A DNA stretch of 64,000 nt from Bacteroidales bacterium (lineage in GTDB: Bacteria; Bacteroidota; Bacteroidia; Bacteroidales; UBA932), in contig JAFVVN010000027.1 of assembly GCA_017502125.1 (NCBI GenBank), positions 35,844-99,843 of the forward strand, in the 5' to 3' direction. Both the position numbers and the translations under genes were made by a program. The notes below the pieces were generated by a model. The model was not told the DNA's origin, did no database searches, and saw only the letters and a program-made list of their open reading frames with translations. Shown here piece by piece: positions 1 through 7,293 of the stretch. Each line of letters opens with the position of its first letter. Position 1 is the stretch's first letter.

Positions 1-867
1 CCAGTCAGTTCCTTCTCCCAAAGAATATGGATCTGCATATTTAGGCGCATTGCCATCATTGATGGCTGCCTCGTTCATCATGACAGCATACTCTGTTGCA
101 TTGAGAACCTCGCGCTTACGCCATGGGCTGGACAGTCCATACTGGAAATCGTATGTAACGGAAACCTTGTCCTTAGAGCCTTTCTTTGTGGTCACAAGGA
201 TAACGCCGTTTGCTCCACGAGTACCATAAACAGCACAAGAAGCCGCATCCTTGAGAATATCGATACGCTCGATATCACTTGGAGCGAGATAGTCGATTCC
301 TCCATTGATGGCCATTCCATCAACCACATACAAAGGATTTGAATCGTTGATGGTACCGATACCACGGATTCGGATCTGAGATCCTGCGCCAGGCTGTCCT
401 GAAGTCGATGTGACGGTCACACCGGCTGTCAGACCTTTGAGGGCATCATCCACGCGGACAGCAGCAACTTTGTCAAGCATGTCATCTCCCACTGTAGAAA
501 TCGCGGCTGATACCACGGCCTTCTTCTGAACGCCATAGCCGATCATCACGACTTCTTCCAGCATCTCGGCATCCACCTGAAGGATGACATTTACTGTGCC
601 CCCTCCTACAGGAACTTTGACTTCCTTGTAGCCGATCGCAGTCACCACAAGGACAGCGTCAGAAGGGACTGCTGTATTAAACACGAAATTACCGTCGAGG
701 TCAACAGTTGTACCGGTGGTCGTGCCTTCGACAACGACTGCCGCGCCTATTACCGGCTCTCCTGCTGAATCCTTGACTGTACCTTTCACTTGCTGAGCAA
801 ACGCATTGGCGCAGCTCAGAGCCATTATCGCAAAGATAAGGGCGATTCGATAAGTTAGGTGTTTCAT
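1..867 (-). CDS. SusC/RagA-type TonB-dependent receptor, N-terminal part
   Basis: Outer-membrane TonB-dependent receptor of the SusC family; about 289 N-terminal codons are visible and the rest lies beyond the left edge. It begins with a signal peptide (MKHLTYRIALIFAIMALSC then ANAFAQ). A carboxypeptidase-regulatory-like domain follows (GTVKDSAGEPVIGAAVVVEG, then a GYKEV strand), then the plug domain with the SusC hallmarks LYVVDG and LKDAASCAVYGTRGANGVI. These receptors import oligomers bound by a SusD lipoprotein; a SusD would be expected downstream, outside the window. A DUF6377-type regulator gene lies upstream on the same strand, a common pairing in Bacteroidales. Substrate cannot be inferred. 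Confidence 0.95.
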   Translation of the reverse strand, partial: MKHLTYRIALIFAIMALSCANAFAQQVKGTVKDSAGEPVIGAAVVVEGTTTGTTVDLDGNFVFNTAVPSDAVLVVTAIGYKEVKVPVGGGTVNVILQVDAEMLEEVVMIGYGVQKKAVVSAAISTVGDDMLDKVAAVRVDDALKGLTAGVTVTSTSGQPGAGSQIRIRGIGTINDSNPLYVVDGMAINGGIDYLAPSDIERIDILKDAASCAVYGTRGANGVILVTTKKGSKDKVSVTYDFQYGLSSPWRKREVLNATEYAVMMNEAAINDGNAPKYADPYSLGEGTDW

Positions 868-930
868 GAGGTTAGTGTTTATGTGTTGGTATTATGTGTT
901 GCTCACGCATTTTAACAGACATGGGCAATA

Positions 931-938
931 CAAATCTA
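931..938 (-). promoter_or_regulatory. -7 promoter element for the SusC gene
   Basis: On the minus strand this reads TAGATTTG, matching the Bacteroidota -7 consensus TAnnTTTG. It would start a transcript near 925 and leave a leader of about 58 bases before the ATG at 867. I see no good TTG -33 element at the expected distance. Confidence 0.5.
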
Positions 939-1045
939 AGGTTTTTTTGTCTCCATCCACCGGTGGCGGATTGCAGCGGGTAAAATTAGTGGAGTGGATA
1001 TATGGAACACCCTGAGTATCAGCATATTAAACTCCAAAAAAGGGT

Positions 1046-1104
1046 CAAAAAAGTGGACATCTGAAAAATATCGAAGGTAATTCGCAGACAAAAAGTGGAC
1101 ATCC
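1046..1104. repeat. Direct repeat with core AAAAAGTGGACATC
   Basis: Two near-identical copies, 1046-1061 and 1089-1104, lie 43 bases apart in the 314-base gap between the SusC gene and the regulator gene. Related fragments (GTGGATAT, GGATATCCAC) occur nearby at 991-1000 and 1111-1120. Spacing and position upstream of the SusC promoter suggest binding sites for a regulator, possibly the adjacent DUF6377 protein; that is inference. The rest of this gap holds only the promoter and the hairpin at 1154-1177. Confidence 0.45.
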
Positions 1105-1153
1105 AAGAAAGGATATCCACTATATAACATTAAACATCAAGCCTTTACGAAAA

Positions 1154-1177
1154 TCCACTTTAAAATTTGAAGTGGAA
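1154..1177 (-). terminator. Hairpin after the DUF6377 regulator gene
   Basis: TCCACTT and AAGTGGA form a 7-bp perfect stem just past the stop codon at 1182. On the minus strand the stem is followed by TTTT, so it may be a weak intrinsic terminator. The arms also resemble the nearby GTGGAC repeats, so a binding site is an alternative. Confidence 0.45.
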
Positions 1178-1181
1178 ATTC

Positions 1182-2789
1182 TCAACGTCTTGAACCTATT
1201 TTTCGCACAATTTCTTCAAAATTTTCCCTGTCAGATAGCACTGAATTCTTCACCTGTGCCCTGTAATTATAGATGGTATTGACCGAATATCGCAGAAGTG
1301 AAGCAATGTGGGAGGATTGGGTAATTCCCAGCTTTATCAGAGCAAATATCCTTAGTTCGGTATTGAGGAGTTCGCCTTCCTTGAGAGTCATCCTGCCATC
1401 TTCACGCAAAAGCTCATTGAAGTCATCCACGAAACTTGGATACAGCTGAAGAAAGGACGTATCGAAGGTCTTATAGAAATTCTTCAATTCGTTTTCATAC
1501 TGCTCTCGTGGAAGCGTCTTCTTCAGTTTGTCCAGATAGCCGGAACACATGGATAGGAAAAGACCAAGATATTCCTCCTTTGCTGCATTAGCCTCCACCA
1601 GATCCAGATTGGTCTTTCTCAATTCATCTTCAGCCTTGACCAGAGAGCTCGTATACTCTGCAAGCAGACTGTTCTTTTTCTTGATGAGCTTGGCAGACCG
1701 TTTTCCTTTCGCATACAATCCGACTGTATACACACAAATGAACATGAACATCACAGCTATCATTATCGTGATCAGGAGATAGCCGTTCCTCTCTTTGTTC
1801 TGCCTCTCCTTGCCGGCAATATATTCCTTTTCAATCCATGGCATGGTCGAGGCAATCTGCACTTTTCGCAATTTCGCATTATAGAAGACGGCATCATCCA
1901 AAGATATCCTGATATATCGGAAGGCACGGTCAGTATCCTGAGGGCTGATGAGATTCAAGGCGATGGAGCAGAGAGACGCGTTATCTTTAACAGCTCCCCT
2001 GATGTCACATATGGCAGACTCCACCCACCACTGAATCATTTCTTCGGCCCTATTCAGATTTTCGCATATGAATCCCTGCCAGTAGGTCTGGACAGCATAA
2101 TCACGCTCATCCTCGCTCAAGGAACGTATAAACCTTAAATTCTCCTCATATGCCCGCTCATACTCCCCTTCCTCGATAAGTCTGAGGATGCTCATATGCC
2201 GGTTCAACGGAGACGACGCAGGTGTATTCACAAGGACTTTATCCTGATAATACTTTATCTTGTCTGCGTCCTTTACCACGAAATCGGATGTACGCAGATA
2301 TTCCTGATAGTCATGAAGGAACTTCTGGCGTGCATTGTACCATTCCACCATCTGCCCATCAGTAAGTTTCAAGGTATCCAAGGTATCAAAGACCTTGTCT
2401 GCCTCAAGAAAGAACCCGGCCTTAGTGAGCAGAAGGGCCTTTTTAAGCATGGAATCATTCTTAAGTTTGCGGTCTTTAAGGGATTCGGCCAGCTGGATCT
2501 GATTCTCCAGAGCATTCTTCGCTCTGTCAAACTGGAAGGTATGGTACTCTTCATAGAGCTGTCCATAGATATGATATTGCTGCAACATGGTCACACCGCG
2601 AGACTGTAGCATATTATCTATGGTGCTGATTCTATGTTCCTTGACTATGACATATTCTTCTGCCATCTCCAGAACATCATCCAGCTTTGCAAGATGGGGT
2701 TCATGCACACTATCTGTATCTGTGCTGCATGAGACAAGCAACAGGCATAAGACGAAAACTACAGAAAGACAGGACTGCTTCATAGTCAT
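1182..2789 (-). CDS. Membrane-bound DUF6377-type transcriptional regulator
   Basis: A 535-residue protein with an unusual hybrid layout. It has a lipoprotein-like signal with the lipobox cysteine at residue 21. A long helical, TPR-like periplasmic region (about 30-330) follows, then one transmembrane helix (336-359), a coiled coil (about 365-410), and a C-terminal helix-turn-helix (about 480-515, with RIFALIKLGITQSS and SVNTIYNYRAQVK). I recognise this as the Bacteroidota DUF6377 family, usually found beside SusC/SusD loci; a role as a one-piece membrane sensor-regulator is inferred. It is the last gene after the phosphoesterase (14-base gap) and lies upstream of the SusC receptor. An in-frame ATG two codons later is an equally possible start. 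Confidence 0.85.
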   Translation of the reverse strand: MTMKQSCLSVVFVLCLLLVSCSTDTDSVHEPHLAKLDDVLEMAEEYVIVKEHRISTIDNMLQSRGVTMLQQYHIYGQLYEEYHTFQFDRAKNALENQIQLAESLKDRKLKNDSMLKKALLLTKAGFFLEADKVFDTLDTLKLTDGQMVEWYNARQKFLHDYQEYLRTSDFVVKDADKIKYYQDKVLVNTPASSPLNRHMSILRLIEEGEYERAYEENLRFIRSLSEDERDYAVQTYWQGFICENLNRAEEMIQWWVESAICDIRGAVKDNASLCSIALNLISPQDTDRAFRYIRISLDDAVFYNAKLRKVQIASTMPWIEKEYIAGKERQNKERNGYLLITIMIAVMFMFICVYTVGLYAKGKRSAKLIKKKNSLLAEYTSSLVKAEDELRKTNLDLVEANAAKEEYLGLFLSMCSGYLDKLKKTLPREQYENELKNFYKTFDTSFLQLYPSFVDDFNELLREDGRMTLKEGELLNTELRIFALIKLGITQSSHIASLLRYSVNTIYNYRAQVKNSVLSDRENFEEIVRKIGSRR

Positions 2790-2803
2790 AGACAGGATTC
2801 AGG

Positions 2804-3640
2804 TTATTTCACTTCAACAATTTCGTCCGAGACTGTTCCGTTTTCGACGGTGATCACACGGAAAGCGGACTTGTCGGGGCCGAGCTGGACGCCGACAGCG
2901 GTGAGAGTCTTCATAGGAACTCCCTTATACTCACCTGCATGGGTGCTGTGATGGTGTCCGGCATACACGGCATTGACACCCTCCTGGGCGAAGAGGTCGA
3001 AATATTCACGTCTCTTCTCCTGAGACATCTGGAAATATCCCTCATCCTCTGCGATATCAGTCGTGAAGAACGGATGGTGGCCGAACACAAGGGTGACCTC
3101 ATCAGGAGACTCCTTCTTCAGGACTTCCTTCAGCCAGTCCTTCTGACAGGTTTCAAGGGTGTCGCCATACTTGATGAGGTTCGTGTTGATTCCGACTATT
3201 CTGACTCCATTCTCCAGCCTGCAGAAACGGTCATCACCATAGCGGCTTGTGAACGGTGTGGAGTCAACTCCGTTGTCGCTGAGCACCACATCGTGATTAC
3301 CAGGCACATGAAGCACAGTGATGCTCTTATCCAGACCGGAGATGATCTGGGCAAAGGTGTCCCACTGTTCCTGATCCCAAGAACGATGAACCTGGTCTCC
3401 GGTGAACACCACCGCATCCGGCTTGATCTGATTGATCTGCGCCACAGCCTTGGTCAGGCATCCCACCTCGAAACTGAGGTCGTTGACATATTCGGTGCCA
3501 TTGGTCTGGCTCACATCGGCAGCAGTAAAGCCGAGCTGGGCATCAGCCACCTGAACGATGACATAAGGGTCCTGCGCGCATCCAGCCATGCAGAGAACGG
3601 CGAGGAGACAATAGAGATAACGTTTCATATGCAGTTTCAT
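2804..3640 (-). CDS. Calcineurin-like metallophosphoesterase lipoprotein
   Basis: A 278-residue calcineurin-like phosphoesterase predicted to be lipid-anchored (lipobox LCMAGC, cysteine 21) and therefore on the periplasmic or outer-membrane side. Metal-binding blocks are visible in order: GDQVH (81-85), GNHD (114-117), GHHP and GHHHSTHAG. The first block reads VADAQLG, so the usual D-x-H is D-x-Q, a variant metal ligand. The ATG directly follows the TAA of the YhhN gene, so the two are almost certainly cotranscribed; MKRYLYC, four codons in, is an alternative start. Substrate is unknown; a phosphodiester or nucleotide is typical of the fold. Confidence 0.88.
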   Translation of the reverse strand: MKLHMKRYLYCLLAVLCMAGCAQDPYVIVQVADAQLGFTAADVSQTNGTEYVNDLSFEVGCLTKAVAQINQIKPDAVVFTGDQVHRSWDQEQWDTFAQIISGLDKSITVLHVPGNHDVVLSDNGVDSTPFTSRYGDDRFCRLENGVRIVGINTNLIKYGDTLETCQKDWLKEVLKKESPDEVTLVFGHHPFFTTDIAEDEGYFQMSQEKRREYFDLFAQEGVNAVYAGHHHSTHAGEYKGVPMKTLTAVGVQLGPDKSAFRVITVENGTVSDEIVEVK

Positions 3641-4330
3641 TTAGAATCTTAGAAGATGGACGGGATGCTTGACCCTGTAAGGAGTAGCACGGACAAACAG
3701 AAGCCACTGGGCTGAAAGATAGGTCCCGAGCACGAGGATATCACGATACGGAACCGGTTCCACGAACTTGTTCCAGGCCAGGATGAAGTCCGAAATCACG
3801 AACAGAAGTGCTCCCAGTGCATATAGGAGGCTCCTCTGCATGAGGGCGGCAAGAAGCATGGTGCAGATGAGCACGGCATATATGCTGACTCCCGTACGCA
3901 GGACTCCGGCCGGAGCACAAGGGACCACCCGTACGAAGACAAGTGCGAGAAGGGACAGTACGCAGATGGAAAGCATCATGAAATATCCCTTTGCCTTGGC
4001 TGTCATCTTTCTGTCCGGCTCGACCTTGCGATGAAAACGCCTGACGAAAAATATTATATAGAATATATGCCCAACAGCGAAAGATCCCATCTGGGCGAGG
4101 AAGATGCCGCAGGAGCCGAAGTAGTCTCCGAGGATGGAGAAGAACAGGGCCATGAAGATCTCCCATGGCGTCAACCAGAGAGAGGACAGCACAAGGACTC
4201 CCATTGGAAGACAGAGCTTATGCGGTATATCCACCGGAGCAAAGAACAAGGCCGTCAGACAGAGGAAAAGTCCTGTAACAGCAAACACCACGGGCCTGAC
4301 CCGTTTCTCATTCATCTTAAGAATCGACAT
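3641..4330 (-). CDS. YhhN family membrane protein (lysoplasmalogenase-like)
   Basis: A 229-residue polytopic inner-membrane protein with about eight hydrophobic helices. YhhN family marks are visible: FFSILGDYFG in the third helix, MGSFAVGHIFYI, and near the end ALGALLFVISDFILAWNKF followed by TYLSAQWLL. Characterised relatives hydrolyse or bind lysoplasmalogens, or act as lysophospholipid hydrolases; activity here is inferred from family only. It heads a three-gene minus-strand set (YhhN, phosphoesterase, DUF6377 regulator). MNEKRV, five codons downstream, is a possible alternative start. Confidence 0.85.
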   Translation of the reverse strand: MSILKMNEKRVRPVVFAVTGLFLCLTALFFAPVDIPHKLCLPMGVLVLSSLWLTPWEIFMALFFSILGDYFGSCGIFLAQMGSFAVGHIFYIIFFVRRFHRKVEPDRKMTAKAKGYFMMLSICVLSLLALVFVRVVPCAPAGVLRTGVSIYAVLICTMLLAALMQRSLLYALGALLFVISDFILAWNKFVEPVPYRDILVLGTYLSAQWLLFVRATPYRVKHPVHLLRF

Positions 4331-4386
4331 TGGGCTCTTCAGTTATTTTATTCATTGCGAATATACAAAAAAGATTACGGAGAGCA

Positions 4387-4416
4387 TTGCAGTGGGAGTG
4401 ATTTTATCTATATTTG
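4387..4416 (+). promoter_or_regulatory. Bacteroidota promoter, TTG-N19-TATATTTG
   Basis: TTG at 4387-4389 and TATATTTG at 4409-4416 are separated by exactly 19 bases, the spacing typical of the primary sigma factor of this phylum. Transcription would start near 4422, which places the ATG at 4421 at or before the +1 and favours the GTG at 4454 as the start of the following gene. Confidence 0.7.
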
Positions 4417-4453
4417 TGTTATGCATTCAACAGAGACACCATTCAGCACACCA

Positions 4454-4906
4454 GTGAAAAAGACCATCCTCATCATAGTCACGATTCTCGGATTTGCCAC
4501 AGCTGCAGCAGCACAGCCAAGAGCTGTCGGAGCCAAGCTGGGATGGGGCGCGGACATCAGCTATCAGCACACGATGAACTCCAACTTCATGGAGGTGGAC
4601 CTGGGACTCAACAACTTCAATTCCCTCGACTTCACTGTGATATACAATTTCATCATAGCTCAGCCAGAATGGACAGAAGTCGGAGAATGGAGCTTCTACA
4701 TCGGTCCTGGAGCCGCCATGGGCATGAAGGTGTTCGGAGAAGAAAACTATTTCCACATCGCAGCAGCCGGAATGGTCGGTTTCGAGTACGCGTTTCCGTT
4801 TCCTCTGCAATTGTCATTTGATGTCAAGCCTCAGCTGATCGTCGGTTTCGGACATGGATTCGCATGGAGCATGACCCCGTCGATCGGTGTGAGATACAGA
4901 TTCTGA
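4454..4906 (+). CDS. Small outer-membrane beta-barrel-like protein, copy 1
   Basis: A 150-residue secreted protein with a signal peptide (VKKTILIIVTILGFATAAAAQ) and alternating polar/hydrophobic strands, ending in an aromatic residue (SIGVRYRF) as outer-membrane barrels do. I chose the GTG start because the promoter at 4387-4416 starts transcription near 4422 and because the paralogue at 5020 aligns exactly from this point (MKK-ILI, LGFATAA-AAQPRA). The two share QPRA, SYQH, VEADLGL-like and FPLQLS blocks and form a tandem duplication. Function is unknown; no catalytic motif is visible. Confidence 0.8.
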   Translation: MKKTILIIVTILGFATAAAAQPRAVGAKLGWGADISYQHTMNSNFMEVDLGLNNFNSLDFTVIYNFIIAQPEWTEVGEWSFYIGPGAAMGMKVFGEENYFHIAAAGMVGFEYAFPFPLQLSFDVKPQLIVGFGHGFAWSMTPSIGVRYRF

Positions 4907-4969
4907 GCATGGTTGATAAATAAGTGGAAAAAATGAGGATGAAAGTATGGGCTATCCTGATATTTTACC

Positions 4970-4977
4970 TACCTTTG
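4970..4977 (+). promoter_or_regulatory. -7 element TACCTTTG for outer-membrane protein copy 2
   Basis: TACCTTTG fits TAnnTTTG and lies 42 bases before the ATG at 5020, giving a leader of about 37 bases. The -33 position reads TGG rather than TTG, so the match is partial. Confidence 0.5.
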
Positions 4978-5019
4978 TTCCTTACATGTATTAAAACATT
5001 AACCCAAAATATTATAATT

Positions 5020-5469
5020 ATGAAAAAAATCATTCTTATTGCGGCCCTCGTGCTTGGATTCGCAACAGCTGCAGTAGCTCAGCCAAGAGCAATCGGTCTC
5101 CGTGGCGGTTACGGTGCAGAACTTTCTTACCAGCACTCCCTTGGTGCAAACTTCGTAGAGGCAGACCTCGGACTTTACACTTTCAATGCAATCAGCCTTG
5201 GTGCAACATACAACTGGATGCTTGCACAGCCACAGTGGACTAACAGAGGTGAGTGGGGAGTATACGCTGGTCCTGGTGCCAATCTCGGTCTCGGATTCAA
5301 CGGATGGTTCAACGTGGCAGTCTGCGGACAGGTAGGACTTGAATATACATTCTGGTTCCCTCTTCAGCTTTCATTAGACATCAGACCTGCTCTCGGTTTC
5401 TCTACCGGTGACAAACCTTTCTATTTCGGAGGTTTCTATCCATCACTTGGTATCCGCTACAAGTTCTAA
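5020..5469 (+). CDS. Small outer-membrane beta-barrel-like protein, copy 2
   Basis: A 149-residue secreted protein, paralogue of the gene at 4454. It has a clear signal peptide (MKKIILIAALVLGFATAAVA), glycine- and aromatic-rich strands, and a terminal LGIRYKF suited to BAM-dependent insertion in the outer membrane. The start is the ATG preceded by an A/T-rich stretch; earlier in-frame ATGs (4924, 4933) lie upstream of the likely transcription start. It has its own -7 element and a strong terminator, so it can be expressed separately from copy 1. Codon use is biased toward a few codons (CTT, GCA, GGT), suggesting high expression. No function can be assigned. Confidence 0.85.
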   Translation: MKKIILIAALVLGFATAAVAQPRAIGLRGGYGAELSYQHSLGANFVEADLGLYTFNAISLGATYNWMLAQPQWTNRGEWGVYAGPGANLGLGFNGWFNVAVCGQVGLEYTFWFPLQLSLDIRPALGFSTGDKPFYFGGFYPSLGIRYKF

Positions 5470-5494
5470 TATCTCACAGCAGATATTTCACAAT

Positions 5495-5520
5495 TAATCG
5501 GTCACTTCGGTGGCCGATTA
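5495..5520 (+). terminator. UUCG-loop intrinsic terminator
   Basis: An 11-bp stem (one G-T wobble) closed by a CAC-TTCG-GTG tetraloop and followed by TTTTT, 25 bases after the stop of outer-membrane protein copy 2. Confidence 0.9.
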
Positions 5521-5569
5521 TTTTTATGTGACAGTGCGTTCGTCGTCGTGACATGTAAACGATAGATTT

Positions 5570-5618
5570 ACAGCTACTTAAGCTGTTTGGCTCGACGTCC
5601 GCGCCATGCGAGCCAAAC
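5570..5618. other. Two overlapping inverted repeats in the 5470-5675 gap
   Basis: ACAGCT/AGCTGT (5570-5575 and 5581-5586) is followed at once by a perfect 10-bp inverted repeat GTTTGGCTCG/CGAGCCAAAC (5585-5594 and 5609-5618, 14-base loop). They lie between two terminators pointing at each other and belong to neither. No reading frame is credible here. Confidence 0.5.
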
Positions 5619-5665
5619 CACTAAACACCCTGATACCCAACGCATTATGAATCACGCCTAAAAAA

Positions 5666-5699
5666 AACGTCGGCCTTATGGGTTCATAAGGTCGACGTT
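5666..5699 (-). terminator. Intrinsic terminator containing a stop codon
   Basis: A 15-bp stem (5666-5680 with 5685-5699, one mismatch or wobble) with loop GGTT. On the minus strand it is followed by a run of eight T (5658-5665). The TAA of the small gene at 5676-5870 lies inside the stem, so the last codons of the gene encode one arm. Confidence 0.9.
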
Positions 5700-5870
5700 T
5701 ACAAAACCGTTTATCTCCTGCATCAACTCGACCGATGCGAGAGATATTTTCTTTATGTCTTCAGGACAGTCTTCAGAAGCAGCCGCCGCCCTATAAGCAT
5801 TGATTGCCTCCCCGAACCGACCTTCACGCCTCAACTCATCTGCTCTTTCCAATAACTTTACAGCTTCCAT
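5676..5870 (-). CDS. Small TPR-like helical protein
   Basis: A 64-residue soluble protein made of helices; residues 3-35 (LLERADELRREGRFGEAINA) read like one TPR hairpin with the typical small/large residue pattern. It has no signal peptide. The frame is supported by the terminator that overlaps its stop codon exactly on the same strand. It lies beyond the rnfA end, separated by a repeat-rich 216-base gap, so it is probably its own transcript or a distal operon member. Function unknown; a protein-protein adaptor is plausible only by analogy. Confidence 0.7.
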   Translation of the reverse strand: MEAVKLLERADELRREGRFGEAINAYRAAAASEDCPEDIKKISLASVELMQEINGFVNVDLMNP

Positions 5871-5943
5871 ATTTCAGTCACGTTAACGAAGGGATTTGTT
5901 CCAGAAACTTTTGACTGGCAATTCAGCGGGTGGTAGTTCTCGC

Positions 5944-6053
5944 GACCCCCGCCTGCCGGACCTGCTGCCGCAGGCTGCTCGCTGCAAAAGCCCACTGGGC
6001 TGTTTGCCTTGGAGCTCGCGACCCCTAGCCGGGGGTGGCATGTCACCTCCAAC
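5944..6053. repeat. GC-rich intergenic repeat, copy A (composite)
   Basis: Hairpin-rich element between rnfA and the small TPR gene. It begins GACCCCCGCCT (5944-5954). It includes a 48-base segment (5961-6008) found inverted at 20817-20864 with three mismatches. It ends in a 32-base segment (6022-6053) found at 30194-30225 with one mismatch. Internal palindromes include CCTGC-TGCC-GCAGG, AGCCCACTGGGCT and CCCCTAGCCGGGG. Frames that read through it are not coding. It accounts for most of the gap 5871-6086. Confidence 0.8.
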
Positions 6054-6086
6054 AATCCTCGCCTAATCTCTATTCTCTGATAAATT

Positions 6087-6686
6087 CTAAACAAGTCCCG
6101 AGAATCCCATGAAGGCCATAGCAAGGATACTTGCAGTAACAAGAGCAATAGGAACACCCTTGAAAGCCTTAGGCACATTGTTAAGGGCCAGCTGTTCGCG
6201 AAGTCCTGCAAAAAGCACCATCGCAAGGCCGAAACCGAGGGATGTCGCGAATGCATATACGGTCGCTTCACCCAGATTCATCATGCCGTCAGCAGCTGCT
6301 GCAAACGGAGAAGACTTCTGAACCACTGTCAGAGCCACACCGAGAACGGCGCAGTTGGTGGTGATCAGAGGAAGGAAGATACCGAGCGACGCATAGAGTG
6401 CAGGGCTGATCTTCTTCAGCACTATCTCGACCATCTGCACAAGGGCAGCGATAACGAGGATGAAGGATATGGTCTGAAGGAACTCAAGTCCGAACTTCAC
6501 CAGAAGCATGTTCAGGAGATAGGTCACGACTGTCGCAAGAGTGATCACGAAGCACACAGCCATAGACATACCTGTCGCAGTGCTGAGCTTGTTGGACACT
6601 CCGAGGAAAGGACATACTCCAAGGAACTGGGAGAGCAGGATATTATTTACGAATATCGCTGAAATTATGATAAGTATATATTCCAT
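6087..6686 (-). CDS. rnfA: Rnf complex subunit RnfA
   Basis: Inner-membrane subunit of the Rnf ferredoxin:NAD+ oxidoreductase, which couples electron transfer from reduced ferredoxin to ion pumping. The 199-residue length, about six transmembrane helices and the opening block (NNILLSQFLGVCPFLGVS) with its conserved cysteine are typical. The LPLITTNCAVLGVAL block carries the second conserved cysteine; in the family these cysteines bind a [2Fe-2S] cluster between RnfA and RnfE. It is the last gene of rnfBCDGEA, two bases after rnfE. Confidence 0.97.
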   Translation of the reverse strand: MEYILIIISAIFVNNILLSQFLGVCPFLGVSNKLSTATGMSMAVCFVITLATVVTYLLNMLLVKFGLEFLQTISFILVIAALVQMVEIVLKKISPALYASLGIFLPLITTNCAVLGVALTVVQKSSPFAAAADGMMNLGEATVYAFATSLGFGLAMVLFAGLREQLALNNVPKAFKGVPIALVTASILAMAFMGFSGLV

Positions 6687-6688
6687 GA

Positions 6689-7279
6689 CTACTCTGCCTT
6701 TTTAGTTGTTAACTTTCTGAAAATCACGATGAGATAGGCCAGCGCGAGGAAGGCTCCCGGAGCGAGGACGAATGCAAGGATGCCGTCGCCTGCGATGAAC
6801 TTGAAGCCGAACACGGAGCCGCTTCCAAGAATCTCACGCACCACTCCGAGAAGTGTGAGCGAGCAGGTGAAGCCGAGACCGATTCCCAGACCGTCGAGAG
6901 CAGAGTCCAGGACTCCGTTCTTGTTGGCGAATGCCTCTGCACGACCGAGGACGATACAGTTCACCACGATGAGCGGGATGAACAGACCGAGGGTCTCATA
7001 GATATCCGGAACATAGGCCTGCATCACGAACTGAAGCAGGGTCACGAAGGTTGCGATCACCACGATATATGAAGGGATACGCACCTTGTCAGGGATGACA
7101 GGAGCGATGAGCGAAATAGCCATGTTTGAAAGCACGAGTACAAAAAGGGTTGCAAGTCCCATGCTCATACCGTTGATGGCTGAAGTGGTTGTGGCCAGTG
7201 TAGGACACATACCCAGAAGGAGGACAAATGTAGGATTCTCCTTGATCAGACCTTTAGTTATAAGTTGAAATTTTCCCAT
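6689..7279 (-). CDS. rnfE: Rnf complex subunit RnfE
   Basis: A 196-residue inner-membrane protein homologous to RnfA and antiparallel to it in the complex. Family blocks are visible: KENPTFVLLLGMCPTLATTT near the start with the first cluster cysteine, and LFIPLIVVNCIVLGRAEAFA with the second. About six transmembrane helices. Together with RnfA it carries electrons across the membrane. It lies between rnfG and rnfA with gaps of 14 and 2 bases. Confidence 0.97.
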   Translation of the reverse strand: MGKFQLITKGLIKENPTFVLLLGMCPTLATTTSAINGMSMGLATLFVLVLSNMAISLIAPVIPDKVRIPSYIVVIATFVTLLQFVMQAYVPDIYETLGLFIPLIVVNCIVLGRAEAFANKNGVLDSALDGLGIGLGFTCSLTLLGVVREILGSGSVFGFKFIAGDGILAFVLAPGAFLALAYLIVIFRKLTTKKAE

Positions 7280-7293
7280 TTTCCTTTCCTCCT

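Noticed and set aside
936-1130. Minus-strand frame of 64 codons before the SusC gene
   Set aside because: Runs through the GTGGACATC direct repeats, which give it a repeated DVHF; it overlaps the promoter region and resembles no protein.
2939-3652. Plus-strand frame of 237 codons
   Set aside because: Exact antisense of the metallophosphoesterase gene, which has clear motifs and a signal peptide; the antisense protein resembles nothing and has no promoter.
4031-4453. Long N-terminal extension of the first small outer-membrane protein
   Set aside because: It would run antisense through the YhhN gene and over the promoter at 4387-4416; the GTG at 4454 gives a signal peptide that matches the paralogue.
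5858-6271. Frame containing PVGFCSEQPAAAG, echoed at 20788-21024
   Set aside because: The shared peptide comes from the GC-rich intergenic repeat, not from a common gene.
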